Shown one piece after another: positions 1 to 6,508 of a stretch of 9,881 nt of DNA (the stretch's first letter is position 1; every line of letters starts with the position of its first letter). The notes under the pieces are model-generated. The model searched no databases, was not told the DNA's origin, and was given only the letters and a program-made list of their open reading frames with translations. Source of the stretch: SIG565 sp045601525 (GTDB lineage Bacteria > Bacillota > Clostridia > Oscillospirales > Acutalibacteraceae); assembly GCA_045601525.1 (NCBI GenBank), contig JAZRZR010000066.1, forward strand, positions 1 through 9,881. The letters run 5' to 3'. Made by a program: the position numbers and the translations under genes.

Positions 1-1
1 G

Positions 2-628
2 GATAATACAGGTAAACTTGGTCTTTTCCGCATTGTATCCGAATCAAGCGTTGCCGCAGGTGTTCGTAGAATAGAGGCGGTAACAGGTCTTAATGTAATC
101 GACTTGATTGATAATTACATTTCGGCAATCACCGAAACAGCTCAAAACCTAAAAACAGGTAATATTGCCGATATTTCAAATAGAGCTAAGGCCGTTATGT
201 CCGAACTTAGTGACGCAAATAAAACAATCGAGAAACTTGAAGCAAAGTTGGCATCAGGTAAGATTGATGATATTTTGAAGCAGGCCACCTTACTTTCGGG
301 CATTAAGGTTATTTCAGCAATTGTTGAAAACTCTAATGCCGATGAAATACGCAAAATGTGCGAGAGCGTTAAGGCTAACGATGATAACGTTTTGATAGTT
401 TTGGCGGCAGTTGCGGATGGTAAGATTGCCTTTTGTGCGGCTTGCGGCGCAAATGCTATCAAAAAGGGTGCAAATGCAGGTATGGTAGTCCGTGAAACTG
501 CAAAAATTGCAGGCGGTAACGGAGGCGGTAAGCCTGATTTGGCAATGGCAGGCGGCAAGGATGCCACAAAGGTAAGCGAGGCATTAGAAAATGTTAAATC
601 TTTGGCTGCACAGCTTATTAAGGAGTGA
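2..628 (+). CDS. alaS: Alanine--tRNA ligase, C-terminal part (5' end outside window)
   Basis: This is the last 208 residues of alanyl-tRNA synthetase, which charges tRNA-Ala in the cytoplasm. The frame is open from base 2, so the start lies upstream of the window. The first residues (DNTGKLGLFR, then SESSVAAGVRRIEAVTG at about 13-29) match the end of the editing domain, just after the zinc-binding Cys motif that must sit upstream of the window. A charged helical stretch follows (about 65-90), likely the coiled coil. The DHHA1-type C-terminal domain comes last, with the glycine-rich GGNGGGKPD at about 171-179 and AGGKD after it, the family's usual ending. The aminoacylation core is not visible. 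The stop codon TGA directly follows the ribosome binding site of the next gene, so the HIT gene is probably co-transcribed and translationally coupled. Confidence 0.95.
   Translation, partial: DNTGKLGLFRIVSESSVAAGVRRIEAVTGLNVIDLIDNYISAITETAQNLKTGNIADISNRAKAVMSELSDANKTIEKLEAKLASGKIDDILKQATLLSGIKVISAIVENSNADEIRKMCESVKANDDNVLIVLAAVADGKIAFCAACGANAIKKGANAGMVVRETAKIAGGNGGGKPDLAMAGGKDATKVSEALENVKSLAAQLIKE
620..625 (+). promoter_or_regulatory. Ribosome binding site of the HIT gene, abutting the alaS stop
   Basis: AAGGAG lies in the last two codons of alaS, immediately before its TGA, and 9 bases before the GTG at 635. It fixes the GTG as the start, since no ATG is near. The overlap suggests coupling to alaS translation. 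Confidence 0.75.
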
Positions 629-634
629 TTTTTA

Positions 635-973
635 GTGGATTGCTTGTTTTGTAAAATCGTTAAAAGGGAAATCCCCAGCACAAAGGTCTATGAGGATGAG
701 CATGTTTATGCTTTCTTGGATATAGACCCTAAGGCGCCTTTCCACGCCATAGTTATCCCAAAAGAGCATATAAGCTCGGCGGCTGAAATAAACGCTGAGA
801 ACAGTTTTCTTATTGCGAAGGTTTTCGAGGCAATTTCTACTATTGCTAAACAAGAAAATCTTGAAAAAGGCTTTAGGGTTGTAAATAATTGCGGTGAGGA
901 TGGCGGTCAAACGGTGGGACATATTCATTTCCACCTCTTAGCGCGCCGCAATCTTGGATGGCCTCCAGGCTAA
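635..973 (+). CDS. HIT family (histidine triad) nucleotide hydrolase, Hint type
   Basis: This is a complete 112-residue protein, the normal length for a bacterial Hint/HIT protein. The histidine triad HIHFHLL lies at residues 96-102 (H96, H98, H100), and FCKI with the CxxC pair (C3, C6) is at the N-terminus, as in zinc-binding Hint proteins. H36-A-I-V-I-P and the NCGEDGGQTVGH stretch before the triad are also family-typical. Known family members hydrolyse adenosine 5'-phosphoramidates or aminoacyl-adenylates in the cytoplasm. The exact substrate here cannot be read from sequence. The start is GTG. The gene sits 6 bases after alaS, a suggestive neighbour because Hint proteins can act on aminoacyl-AMP, but a functional link is inference only. 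The next gene begins 22 bases downstream, so the three genes probably form one operon. Confidence 0.93.
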   Translation: MDCLFCKIVKREIPSTKVYEDEHVYAFLDIDPKAPFHAIVIPKEHISSAAEINAENSFLIAKVFEAISTIAKQENLEKGFRVVNNCGEDGGQTVGHIHFHLLARRNLGWPPG

Positions 974-995
974 TATAAAGTAAGGAGAAATCAGT

Positions 996-1535
996 ATGGC
1001 AACTTATAAAATGAAAATTGCAGGGCTTGAGCGTGAGCTTGAAAGGTTTGCCGTAAGCGATAAGTTGGATATAGCGGCATTTATCCTTTTTGGTGATACT
1101 GAAATCACAGTAGCATCGGCCGAGGCGCTTCTTAAAAAGGTGCCCGAATTTGATATAATTTTAACCCCAGAAGCCAAGAGTATTCCCTTGGCATACGAAA
1201 TGTCAAGACAGTCGGGTAAACCATATAAGGTTGCACGAAAGGGTGTTAAGGTTTATATGGGGGCTGAGCCTTTGAAGGTTGAGGTCCGTTCAATTACCAC
1301 CCAAAAGGTGCAGGAGCTGTATCTTGGTCAAAACGATGTACAGGCAATTAAGGGTAAACGCATTTTGTTGGTCGATGATGTTATAAGCACGGGTGAATCA
1401 CTTATAGCATTAAGGCGTCTTTGCAGCGAAGCAGGCGGAATTGAAACCGCTTCCTGCGCAGTCTTAGCCGAGGGCGATGCGGCCGACCGTGATGATATAA
1501 TATTCCTCGAAAAACTCCCTTTGTTTTTTAAGTAA
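996..1535 (+). CDS. Type I phosphoribosyltransferase, adenine phosphoribosyltransferase-like
   Basis: This 179-residue protein is of the usual length for adenine phosphoribosyltransferase. The PRPP-binding loop ILLVDDVISTGES is intact at residues 123-135, with the acidic pair D127-D128 and the TG turn. Upstream, TPEAKSIPLAYEMS (57-70) and the basic RKGVK stretch (81-85) match the APRT group, where they lie near the PRPP and purine sites. The protein should transfer ribose phosphate from PRPP to a base in the cytoplasm. Adenine salvage is the best guess, but the base cannot be proven from sequence, and a xanthine or regulatory relative is possible. AAGGAG at 982-987 sits 8 bases before the ATG. 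The gene closes the alaS-HIT block and is followed 3 bases after its stop by a terminator hairpin. Confidence 0.85.
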   Translation: MATYKMKIAGLERELERFAVSDKLDIAAFILFGDTEITVASAEALLKKVPEFDIILTPEAKSIPLAYEMSRQSGKPYKVARKGVKVYMGAEPLKVEVRSITTQKVQELYLGQNDVQAIKGKRILLVDDVISTGESLIALRRLCSEAGGIETASCAVLAEGDAADRDDIIFLEKLPLFFK

Positions 1536-1538
1536 ATA

Positions 1539-1568
1539 AAAAACCGTAGTCTTAAGACTACGGTTTTT
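1539..1568. terminator. Bidirectional intrinsic terminator (30-bp perfect palindrome)
   Basis: The whole 30 bases form an uninterrupted palindrome centred on CTTAAG. As RNA it folds into a stem ACCGTAGTC/GACTACGGT closed by a TTAA loop. A/T runs on both flanks give a U tract in each direction (TTTTTGTTTTT on plus, TTTTTTATTT on minus). It begins 3 bases after the plus-strand phosphoribosyltransferase stop and ends 4 bases from the trkH stop, so it can end both converging transcripts. Confidence 0.92.
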
Positions 1569-1572
1569 GTTT

Positions 1573-3021
1573 TTATTGTTTTTTAGACCAGGTAGATGGG
1601 GTGAGGGTTAATAATAAGGGGTAAATTTCAAGTCGTCCCAAAAGCATCGCAAAGGATAAAATAATCTTTGAAAAATCGCTGAATGCCGAGTAATTACCCA
1701 TAGGTCCGGCAATTCCTAATGCGGGACCTATATTATTAAAGCAAGAAACCACCGCGCTTAAATTAACCTCAAGGTCAAAGGGCTCAAGGGATACAAGTAG
1801 GAAGAAGACCAAAAGACAAGAAGCGTAAATTGCGAGATAAACGCCAAGTCCGTAAAGGGTTGATTCTTCAACAGTTTTGCCCTCAAATTTGATTTTTCTA
1901 ACCGACCTTGGATGTAATAGTTTTTGAAATTCTCGTTTAATCAGCTTAGCAAGCATTACCACACGGGAAAGCTTAAAGCCACCCGCAGTTGAACCTGCAC
2001 AGGCACCCAAGAGCATAAGCACTAATAAAATAGAACGGGATAATTGCGGCCAAAGATTAAAATCGGTAGTGGAATATCCTGTTGTGGTGATAATCGAAGA
2101 AACTTGGAACGCAGCATGGCGTATTGTTTCACCAAAGCTGTCGTATAAATAGCGTATATTTGCAGTTATAATTAGAGTTGAAGCCGCAAAAATTGAAAAA
2201 TATGTCCAAAGCTCTTCGCTTTTGATGGCAACCTTTATCCGTTTTAGAACAACAAGACAATAAAGTGTAAAGTTTATGCCAAAAAGGAGCATAAAAACAG
2301 TTATTACCCATTGCACATAAGGGCTGTATCCGCTAATACCTGCATTAGTAAAGGTGAAACCACCGGTACCCGCAGTGCCAAAGGAAAGCAAAAGCGAATC
2401 ATATAACGGCACCCTGCCGCAAAGCAAAAATATAACCTCTGTAAGTGTTATAAAAATATAAAGCACATAAAGAATTTTAGAGGTATCCTTGGTTTTGGGC
2501 AATAACTTGCCGATTACAGGTCCTGGCATTTCTGCACGGATAAGGTGAATAGGCCTGTCCGCCATATTAGGTATGAGTGCCAAAACAAAAACAAGCACAC
2601 CCATACCGCCTATCCAGTGTGAAAAGCTACGCCAAAAAAGCAAACCCTTTCCAAGAGATTCAATCTCGGTTAAAATAGATGCACCCGTTGTGGTAAAACC
2701 GCTTACCATTTCGAAAATTGCGTCCACATAAGAGGGAATAGCGCCGCTTAGTGTAAAGGGAATAGCACCGAAAAGCGAAAGGGCAATCCAGGCGAGAGAT
2801 ACGATTGCAAACCCCTCTCTTGCATAGAAAGACTTATTTTTAGGCTTACAAAAAAGTGATAATAATGTTCCTACACCTGCCGCAAGGACGATAGAGATAA
2901 GAAATGCAAATACCACTTTATATTCACCGTAAATTAGGGAGACCGCAAGAGGCAAGAGCAAGAGTGCCGCTTCAACGATAAGCACCTTTCCGGTGGTGAA
3001 AAAAACCATACTACGATTCAT
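1573..3021 (-). CDS. trkH: TrkH family potassium uptake membrane subunit
   Basis: This 482-residue, highly hydrophobic protein is the size of typical TrkH/KtrB channels. It shows the four pore-loop repeats of the superfamily: SGFTTTGAS at 107-115, GTAGTGGF at 215-222, SSIITTTGY at 308-316 and NNIGPALG at 429-436, each with its filter glycine. The CAGSTAGGFK segment at 341-350 corresponds to the intramembrane gating loop, and GRLEIYP at 462-468 is the family's C-terminal signature. It should pass K+ across the cytoplasmic membrane with TrkA bound inside. The ATG at 3021 is preceded, 7 bases away, by AGGTGG, which overlaps the trkA stop. A second Met at residue 5 is a possible alternative. The gene is 11 bases after trkA and is ended by the palindrome at 1539-1568. 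Confidence 0.95.
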   Translation of the reverse strand: MNRSMVFFTTGKVLIVEAALLLLPLAVSLIYGEYKVVFAFLISIVLAAGVGTLLSLFCKPKNKSFYAREGFAIVSLAWIALSLFGAIPFTLSGAIPSYVDAIFEMVSGFTTTGASILTEIESLGKGLLFWRSFSHWIGGMGVLVFVLALIPNMADRPIHLIRAEMPGPVIGKLLPKTKDTSKILYVLYIFITLTEVIFLLCGRVPLYDSLLLSFGTAGTGGFTFTNAGISGYSPYVQWVITVFMLLFGINFTLYCLVVLKRIKVAIKSEELWTYFSIFAASTLIITANIRYLYDSFGETIRHAAFQVSSIITTTGYSTTDFNLWPQLSRSILLVLMLLGACAGSTAGGFKLSRVVMLAKLIKREFQKLLHPRSVRKIKFEGKTVEESTLYGLGVYLAIYASCLLVFFLLVSLEPFDLEVNLSAVVSCFNNIGPALGIAGPMGNYSAFSDFSKIILSFAMLLGRLEIYPLLLTLTPSTWSKKQ

Positions 3022-3028
3022 AAAACAC

Positions 3029-3034
3029 CCACCT
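3029..3034 (-). promoter_or_regulatory. Ribosome binding site of trkH, overlapping the trkA stop
   Basis: AGGTGG on the minus strand shares bases with the TAG stop of trkA (3033-3035) and is 7 bases before the trkH ATG. This supports the first Met over the second at residue 5 and implies translational coupling. Confidence 0.7.
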
Positions 3035-4391
3035 ATTTTATAATATCGGCAAGGTCGCTCATCTTGTTGCCTGCGGTGATAACAACAACGCGGTCGCCGG
3101 GCAATAGCACATCATTACCGCCGGGAATAATAGATTTTTTATTGCGAATTATGCCTGCGATAAGCGTGTTGTTCTTAAGTCTTAAGTCCTTAAAGGGAAT
3201 GCTAGCATACTTAAAATCATTTTGAACTATGAATTCAAGTATTTCAGCCTTGCCGTCGGCTATTTTGTAAAGGGTTTCAACCTTACTGCCCAAAGAATTT
3301 TGTAGGCCTCTGGCGTATCTAATCATAACATCAGATACAATCTTTTTGGGTGTTACAATACTGTCAATACCCATCTTTTCAGCCATAGAAACAAACTCAT
3401 CACGATTAACCTTTGCTATTACTTTAGGCACATTAAGCGATTCGGCAAAATAGGAAAGAATTATGTTTTGTTCATCCATACCCGTGCTTGCCACAAAGGC
3501 ATCAATGGTTTCTATACCTTCCTCAATCAATAACTCCTGACTTGCACCATTGCCGCATATCATTGTAACACCGGGCAAAAGCTCGCTGAACTCTTCACAA
3601 CGCTCAAGATTATAATCAATAATTTTAACGGTGCTGCCTGCTGCCAATAACATTTTTGCGAGATAGTATGCGGTTTTGCTCGCCCCTATAATCATAATGT
3701 TTTTGGCTTGCTTTTTGGCAATGCCCAACTTTTTGAAGAATCCCGAAATATCGGCAGCATTAGCGGTAATTCCTATACGGTCACCGCTTTTAAGAACAAA
3801 GTTACCATCGGGAATATACATAACGTCATCACGCTGAACAACACAAACCAAAAGACTAAAAGGATATTCGTTTGTAAGGTTGGCAAGGCGCAGACCATCC
3901 AATTTTGATTCATTCTTTAATTTTAGTTCTACCATTTCGAAATTTCGGCCTGAAAAGGTTTCAACCTTGGCGGCGCTCGGTAATTTGAGCATATTAAAAA
4001 ACTCTCTTGCAGCCAAAAGTTCGGGGTTTATCGACATCGAAAGGTCAAGATGTTGGCGCATAAAACCAAGACTTTTATCGTTGTACTCAGGATTTCTTAT
4101 ACGAGCAATTGTATTGCCAGCGCCCATACGGCGAGCGAGGAAGCAGGAAAGCATATTCATTTCATCGGAATCTGTAACCGCAATAAGCAAATCACAGTTG
4201 GGTGCACCCGCTTCGGCCAAGGTTTCATAATCGGCACCGTTACCGCAAAGACCCATAACATCATAAATATTAACAGTTTCTTCTAAAACTGATGCATTTT
4301 GCTCAATCACAGTTATGTCGTGGTCTTCATTCAAAAGACTTGCAAGTATATCAGTACCAACCTTGCCGCAACCGACAATTATGATTTTCAT
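3033..4391 (-). CDS. trkA: Trk system potassium transporter, NAD-binding regulatory subunit TrkA
   Basis: This 452-residue protein has the duplicated RCK layout of full-length TrkA. RCK_N1 carries the Rossmann GCGKVG at residues 8-13 region near the start and an acidic E30 at the end of beta 2, the nucleotide ribose-binding position. RCK_C1 spans about 140-220. A second Rossmann unit starts near 231 with the looser IIGASKTAYYLAK and D259, and RCK_C2 (about 368-452) holds LPGDRVVVI. TrkA is a soluble protein that assembles on the inner face of TrkH and gates it in response to nucleotides. The second glycine motif lacks the canonical GxGxxG, so the two halves may bind nucleotide unequally. AAGGA lies 11 bases before the ATG, a rather long gap. 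The gene is first in the trkA-trkH operon and has its own consensus promoter. Confidence 0.95.
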   Translation of the reverse strand: MKIIIVGCGKVGTDILASLLNEDHDITVIEQNASVLEETVNIYDVMGLCGNGADYETLAEAGAPNCDLLIAVTDSDEMNMLSCFLARRMGAGNTIARIRNPEYNDKSLGFMRQHLDLSMSINPELLAAREFFNMLKLPSAAKVETFSGRNFEMVELKLKNESKLDGLRLANLTNEYPFSLLVCVVQRDDVMYIPDGNFVLKSGDRIGITANAADISGFFKKLGIAKKQAKNIMIIGASKTAYYLAKMLLAAGSTVKIIDYNLERCEEFSELLPGVTMICGNGASQELLIEEGIETIDAFVASTGMDEQNIILSYFAESLNVPKVIAKVNRDEFVSMAEKMGIDSIVTPKKIVSDVMIRYARGLQNSLGSKVETLYKIADGKAEILEFIVQNDFKYASIPFKDLRLKNNTLIAGIIRNKKSIIPGGNDVLLPGDRVVVITAGNKMSDLADIIK

Positions 4392-4430
4392 AAATAAAAC
4401 CGTCCTTTATATAGGCTTATTATTAAGAGT

Positions 4431-4459
4431 ATTATATCATCTATGATTATTTATGTCAA
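4431..4459 (-). promoter_or_regulatory. Perfect consensus sigma-A promoter of trkA-trkH
   Basis: On the minus strand, TTGACA (4454-4459) and TATAAT (4431-4436) are separated by exactly 17 bases (4437-4453). Both hexamers match the vegetative consensus at 12 of 12 positions. The start of transcription should be near 4424, leaving a leader of about 33 bases, too short for a riboswitch. The -35 box falls immediately in the T-rich tail of the upstream gene's terminator. Confidence 0.88.
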
Positions 4460-4464
4460 ATAAA

Positions 4465-4484
4465 GCCGCACTGTTTAGTGCGGC
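4465..4484 (-). terminator. Intrinsic terminator of the phosphoribosyltransferase-like gene
   Basis: A GCCGCAC/GTGCGGC stem of 7 bp with a 6-base loop is followed on the minus strand by TTTATTT. It lies about 10 bases after the stop at 4495. The T tail runs into the TTGACA of the trkA promoter. Confidence 0.82.
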
Positions 4485-4494
4485 CTTAAATTAT

Positions 4495-5139
4495 TTATAG
4501 TTTTGAAAATCCGTGGCTGTTAATTAAAGCGTCTAATTTTTTGCCCTCTTTGCAAAACGGACATTCGTGTTGAGGCACCGAGAAATAATCGGGTAGGTTT
4601 GTCGGATTAAATACCGAGTTAACCTTTTTGCCACCGCATTCATCAACTGTTGAGAATAAAGAGGCCACACCAACAACCTCGCCACCGTAATATTTAATTG
4701 CCTCAAGGGCTGCCTTAACAGTTGTACCCGTCGCAACCGAAACGGCAAGAACCAAAACGTGTTTGCCCTTAATCATAGGCACAATATTGTCACGGAAAAT
4801 AAGTTGCGAACCGTTTATTACTTCGGGGGTTACAATATATATAGTTTGGTGAGCGTTTATGTTGACAAAGCTGTGCTTGGTAAGTTCATCGGCCAAACAA
4901 GTGCCAACAACCTCGGTACCGTCAAGACAAAGAATGGTATCAACTATTGTGGTTGCATAGTTGTAACCGTCGCAAAGCTTTTGTGCTGCGGCACGTGCTT
5001 CGGATAGACGGGATTTTTGTGCAGCAACATCTATATAATAGTTGCTGTGTGCGTGTGGGGAAGCAAAATGACCTTTTGCAACACGCAAATAAAGATTGTT
5101 GTTGTTTGTTTTAATTTTCATAATGTCTTTTGAAGGCAT
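4495..5139 (-). CDS. Phosphoribosyltransferase-fold protein, orotate-PRTase-like, with altered PRPP loop
   Basis: This 214-residue cytoplasmic protein resembles orotate phosphoribosyltransferase. GHFASPHAHSNYYID at residues 23-37 follows the OPRT pattern of a Gly-His-Phe start with a later His-Ser-x-Tyr. The Rossmann-like core reaches the PRPP-loop position at about 128-144, where VLVLAVSVATGTTVKAA is seen. The two acidic residues that normally precede the ATG turn are replaced by A132 and S134, while the ATGTT turn is kept. A CPFC pair (C193, C196) near the C-terminus may bind metal. The loss of the acidic pair means it may bind a nucleotide without full catalysis or use a different ligand; this is inference. 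It is a single-gene unit with its own promoter and terminator. AAGGTGG, 7 bases upstream, supports the first ATG; Met7 is an alternative. Membership of the fold is fairly sure, but the reaction is not. Confidence 0.72.
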   Translation of the reverse strand: MPSKDIMKIKTNNNNLYLRVAKGHFASPHAHSNYYIDVAAQKSRLSEARAAAQKLCDGYNYATTIVDTILCLDGTEVVGTCLADELTKHSFVNINAHQTIYIVTPEVINGSQLIFRDNIVPMIKGKHVLVLAVSVATGTTVKAALEAIKYYGGEVVGVASLFSTVDECGGKKVNSVFNPTNLPDYFSVPQHECPFCKEGKKLDALINSHGFSKL

Positions 5140-5146
5140 AATAAAA

Positions 5147-5153
5147 CCACCTT
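5147..5153 (-). promoter_or_regulatory. Ribosome binding site of the phosphoribosyltransferase-like gene
   Basis: AAGGTGG on the minus strand lies 7 bases before the ATG ending at 5139, choosing it over the internal Met at residue 7. Confidence 0.7.
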
Positions 5154-5161
5154 TTTCTTTT

Positions 5162-5190
5162 ATTATATATGAAAACGGTTTTGATTACAA
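5162..5190 (-). promoter_or_regulatory. Probable sigma-A promoter of the phosphoribosyltransferase-like gene
   Basis: On the minus strand, TTGTAA (5185-5190) and TATAAT (5162-5167) are spaced by 17 bases. The -10 is perfect and the -35 matches 4 of 6. Transcription would start near 5155, so the message would begin almost at the ribosome binding site with a very short leader. Confidence 0.6.
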
Positions 5191-5223
5191 GTTTTTTTTG
5201 AGATACCGCAACATATAACAAAA

Positions 5224-5241
5224 ACCCCTCAAATGAGGGGT
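5224..5241 (-). terminator. Intrinsic terminator ending the surface-polymer operon
   Basis: ACCCCTCA pairs with TGAGGGGT, giving a stem of 7-8 bp with a tiny AT-rich loop, followed on the minus strand by a T run (TTTTTGTTAT). It lies 9 bases after the metallophosphoesterase stop and separates that operon from the next promoter. Confidence 0.85.
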
Positions 5242-5250
5242 CTTTCGAAT

Positions 5251-6489
5251 TTATTTTACATTTACAAAACGGTCATTACCTGCGCCGATACGGGTAAGCT
5301 TAATGTTGCCGTTCTTGCAAATTGTTACAACATCAAAGCATTGTTCGGTTTTTGTGCCTCTTGTCATAACGTGTGTACCCTCTCTTGTGTGAGGACCCGA
5401 TTCACAGGCATCGTCCTGAACGGTTGTAACAACAACACCGGTTTTGCTTAAGGGTTGATTGTTATAAGGTGCAATATATGCCCACGTACCATTTTCATCA
5501 AAATCGGCAAGTGCCTGTGTGTCATCGTGGGTGTCACCCGCAATAATAACAACATTGGTGCGCACCTTACGGGATGAGAAATCGTATGTATGTTCTCCCG
5601 CAGCATAGAATTTGCAAAGATTAGGCTTGTTGGGGAAGGGGTTTTCCATAATAAACTTTTCACAGTTCTGAAAGCCTGAAACCATACGGCAAAGTCCCAA
5701 AGGCCCTGCAGGGATTGTACGGTCAAGACCGTAACCTACAAGGGCGTGCCCTGTAATTACAACATCATAGTCCTCAGGGGTGGAAAGCAAGGTTTCATAT
5801 AGCCAATCGTACTGCATTACAAGGTCTTGGTTGTTGTAAACATCAAAATACTTTGTAACACAGCCGTTGCGCTCAGCCTCTATTTGACAGCCTGTCTCTA
5901 CAACAATATATCTAACATTGCTTTCTTTATCATCTAAATAGAAGTGCAATCTTGAAAAGGCTAAAATTTCCTCACGGTCTTCTTTTGGACAATCAAGATA
6001 TGCAATACGCTCACTAATGTCCTCGCAAACACGGCCCTCTAAATGCCCGAAAAGAATTTTTTCAATTTCAGTGTAGGGAATGCGGTGGTGGGGAACATTA
6101 TCAACAGGGGCGTTAGCGGTGTTTAGATCATGGTTGCCAAAGATTGCAAGATAATCTTTTCCTGCAACAGAACGCATAATATTGTTATACTTAATAATTT
6201 CTTGAGCACCCATATATTTATTGGGCTCGCGGTGAACAACATCGCCGCCTTGAACAACCTTCTTAATACCGGTCATCTCACGAATATAACCGATAATGGC
6301 AGGGGAATGCATTGCATTAGTATTTCTACAATGTGGGTCTGTAATAAAGATAAAACTTTTGCCCTCGGGAATATCCTTAATTCTTGCATCTAAATACTGG
6401 TCACAAGAATTAAAGTCCTGGGGATTTTCGGTTTGTTCAAACCAATATTCAGGGATCAATTTACGGTAAAGATAAGCGTTGTTTGACAT
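5251..6489 (-). CDS. Calcineurin-like metallophosphoesterase
   Basis: This 412-residue protein has the ordered metal-binding motifs of the calcineurin-like superfamily: DPH at 51-53 (DxH), GGD at 81-83, GNHD at 118-121, GH at 247-248 and GDTH at 318-321. The last motif has Asp where most members have the first His of GHxH; the spacing and the second His are kept, and a similar GDxH form is known to me from PhoD-type enzymes. It should be a two-metal phosphoesterase. No signal peptide or membrane segment is seen, so it is probably cytoplasmic. The substrate is unknown. It is the last gene of the sugar-polymer operon, 19 bases after the sugar transferase, with TGAGG about 7 bases before its ATG. 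It may act on a sugar phosphate, lipid phosphate or nucleotide, or simply be co-transcribed. Confidence 0.88.
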   Translation of the reverse strand: MSNNAYLYRKLIPEYWFEQTENPQDFNSCDQYLDARIKDIPEGKSFIFITDPHCRNTNAMHSPAIIGYIREMTGIKKVVQGGDVVHREPNKYMGAQEIIKYNNIMRSVAGKDYLAIFGNHDLNTANAPVDNVPHHRIPYTEIEKILFGHLEGRVCEDISERIAYLDCPKEDREEILAFSRLHFYLDDKESNVRYIVVETGCQIEAERNGCVTKYFDVYNNQDLVMQYDWLYETLLSTPEDYDVVITGHALVGYGLDRTIPAGPLGLCRMVSGFQNCEKFIMENPFPNKPNLCKFYAAGEHTYDFSSRKVRTNVVIIAGDTHDDTQALADFDENGTWAYIAPYNNQPLSKTGVVVTTVQDDACESGPHTREGTHVMTRGTKTEQCFDVVTICKNGNIKLTRIGAGNDRFVNVK

Positions 6490-6508
6490 AATTGAACCTC
6501 AGCAATTC

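Noticed and set aside
142..681. Long open frame on the minus strand opposite alaS
   Set aside because: It is a shadow of the alaS frame: low-complexity Ala/Ser/Leu-rich product, no ribosome binding site, no recognisable domain.
1539..1568. Perfect 30-bp palindrome as an operator or recombination site
   Set aside because: Its position 3-4 bases from two converging stop codons and the A/T runs on both flanks are fully explained by a bidirectional terminator.
3880..4286. Open plus-strand frames inside trkA
   Set aside because: They lie antisense to a well-supported gene, have no ribosome binding site, and their products look random.
4392..4430. Possible potassium or c-di-AMP riboswitch upstream of trkA
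   Set aside because: The consensus promoter leaves only about 33 bases of leader, with no hairpin array or conserved riboswitch core.
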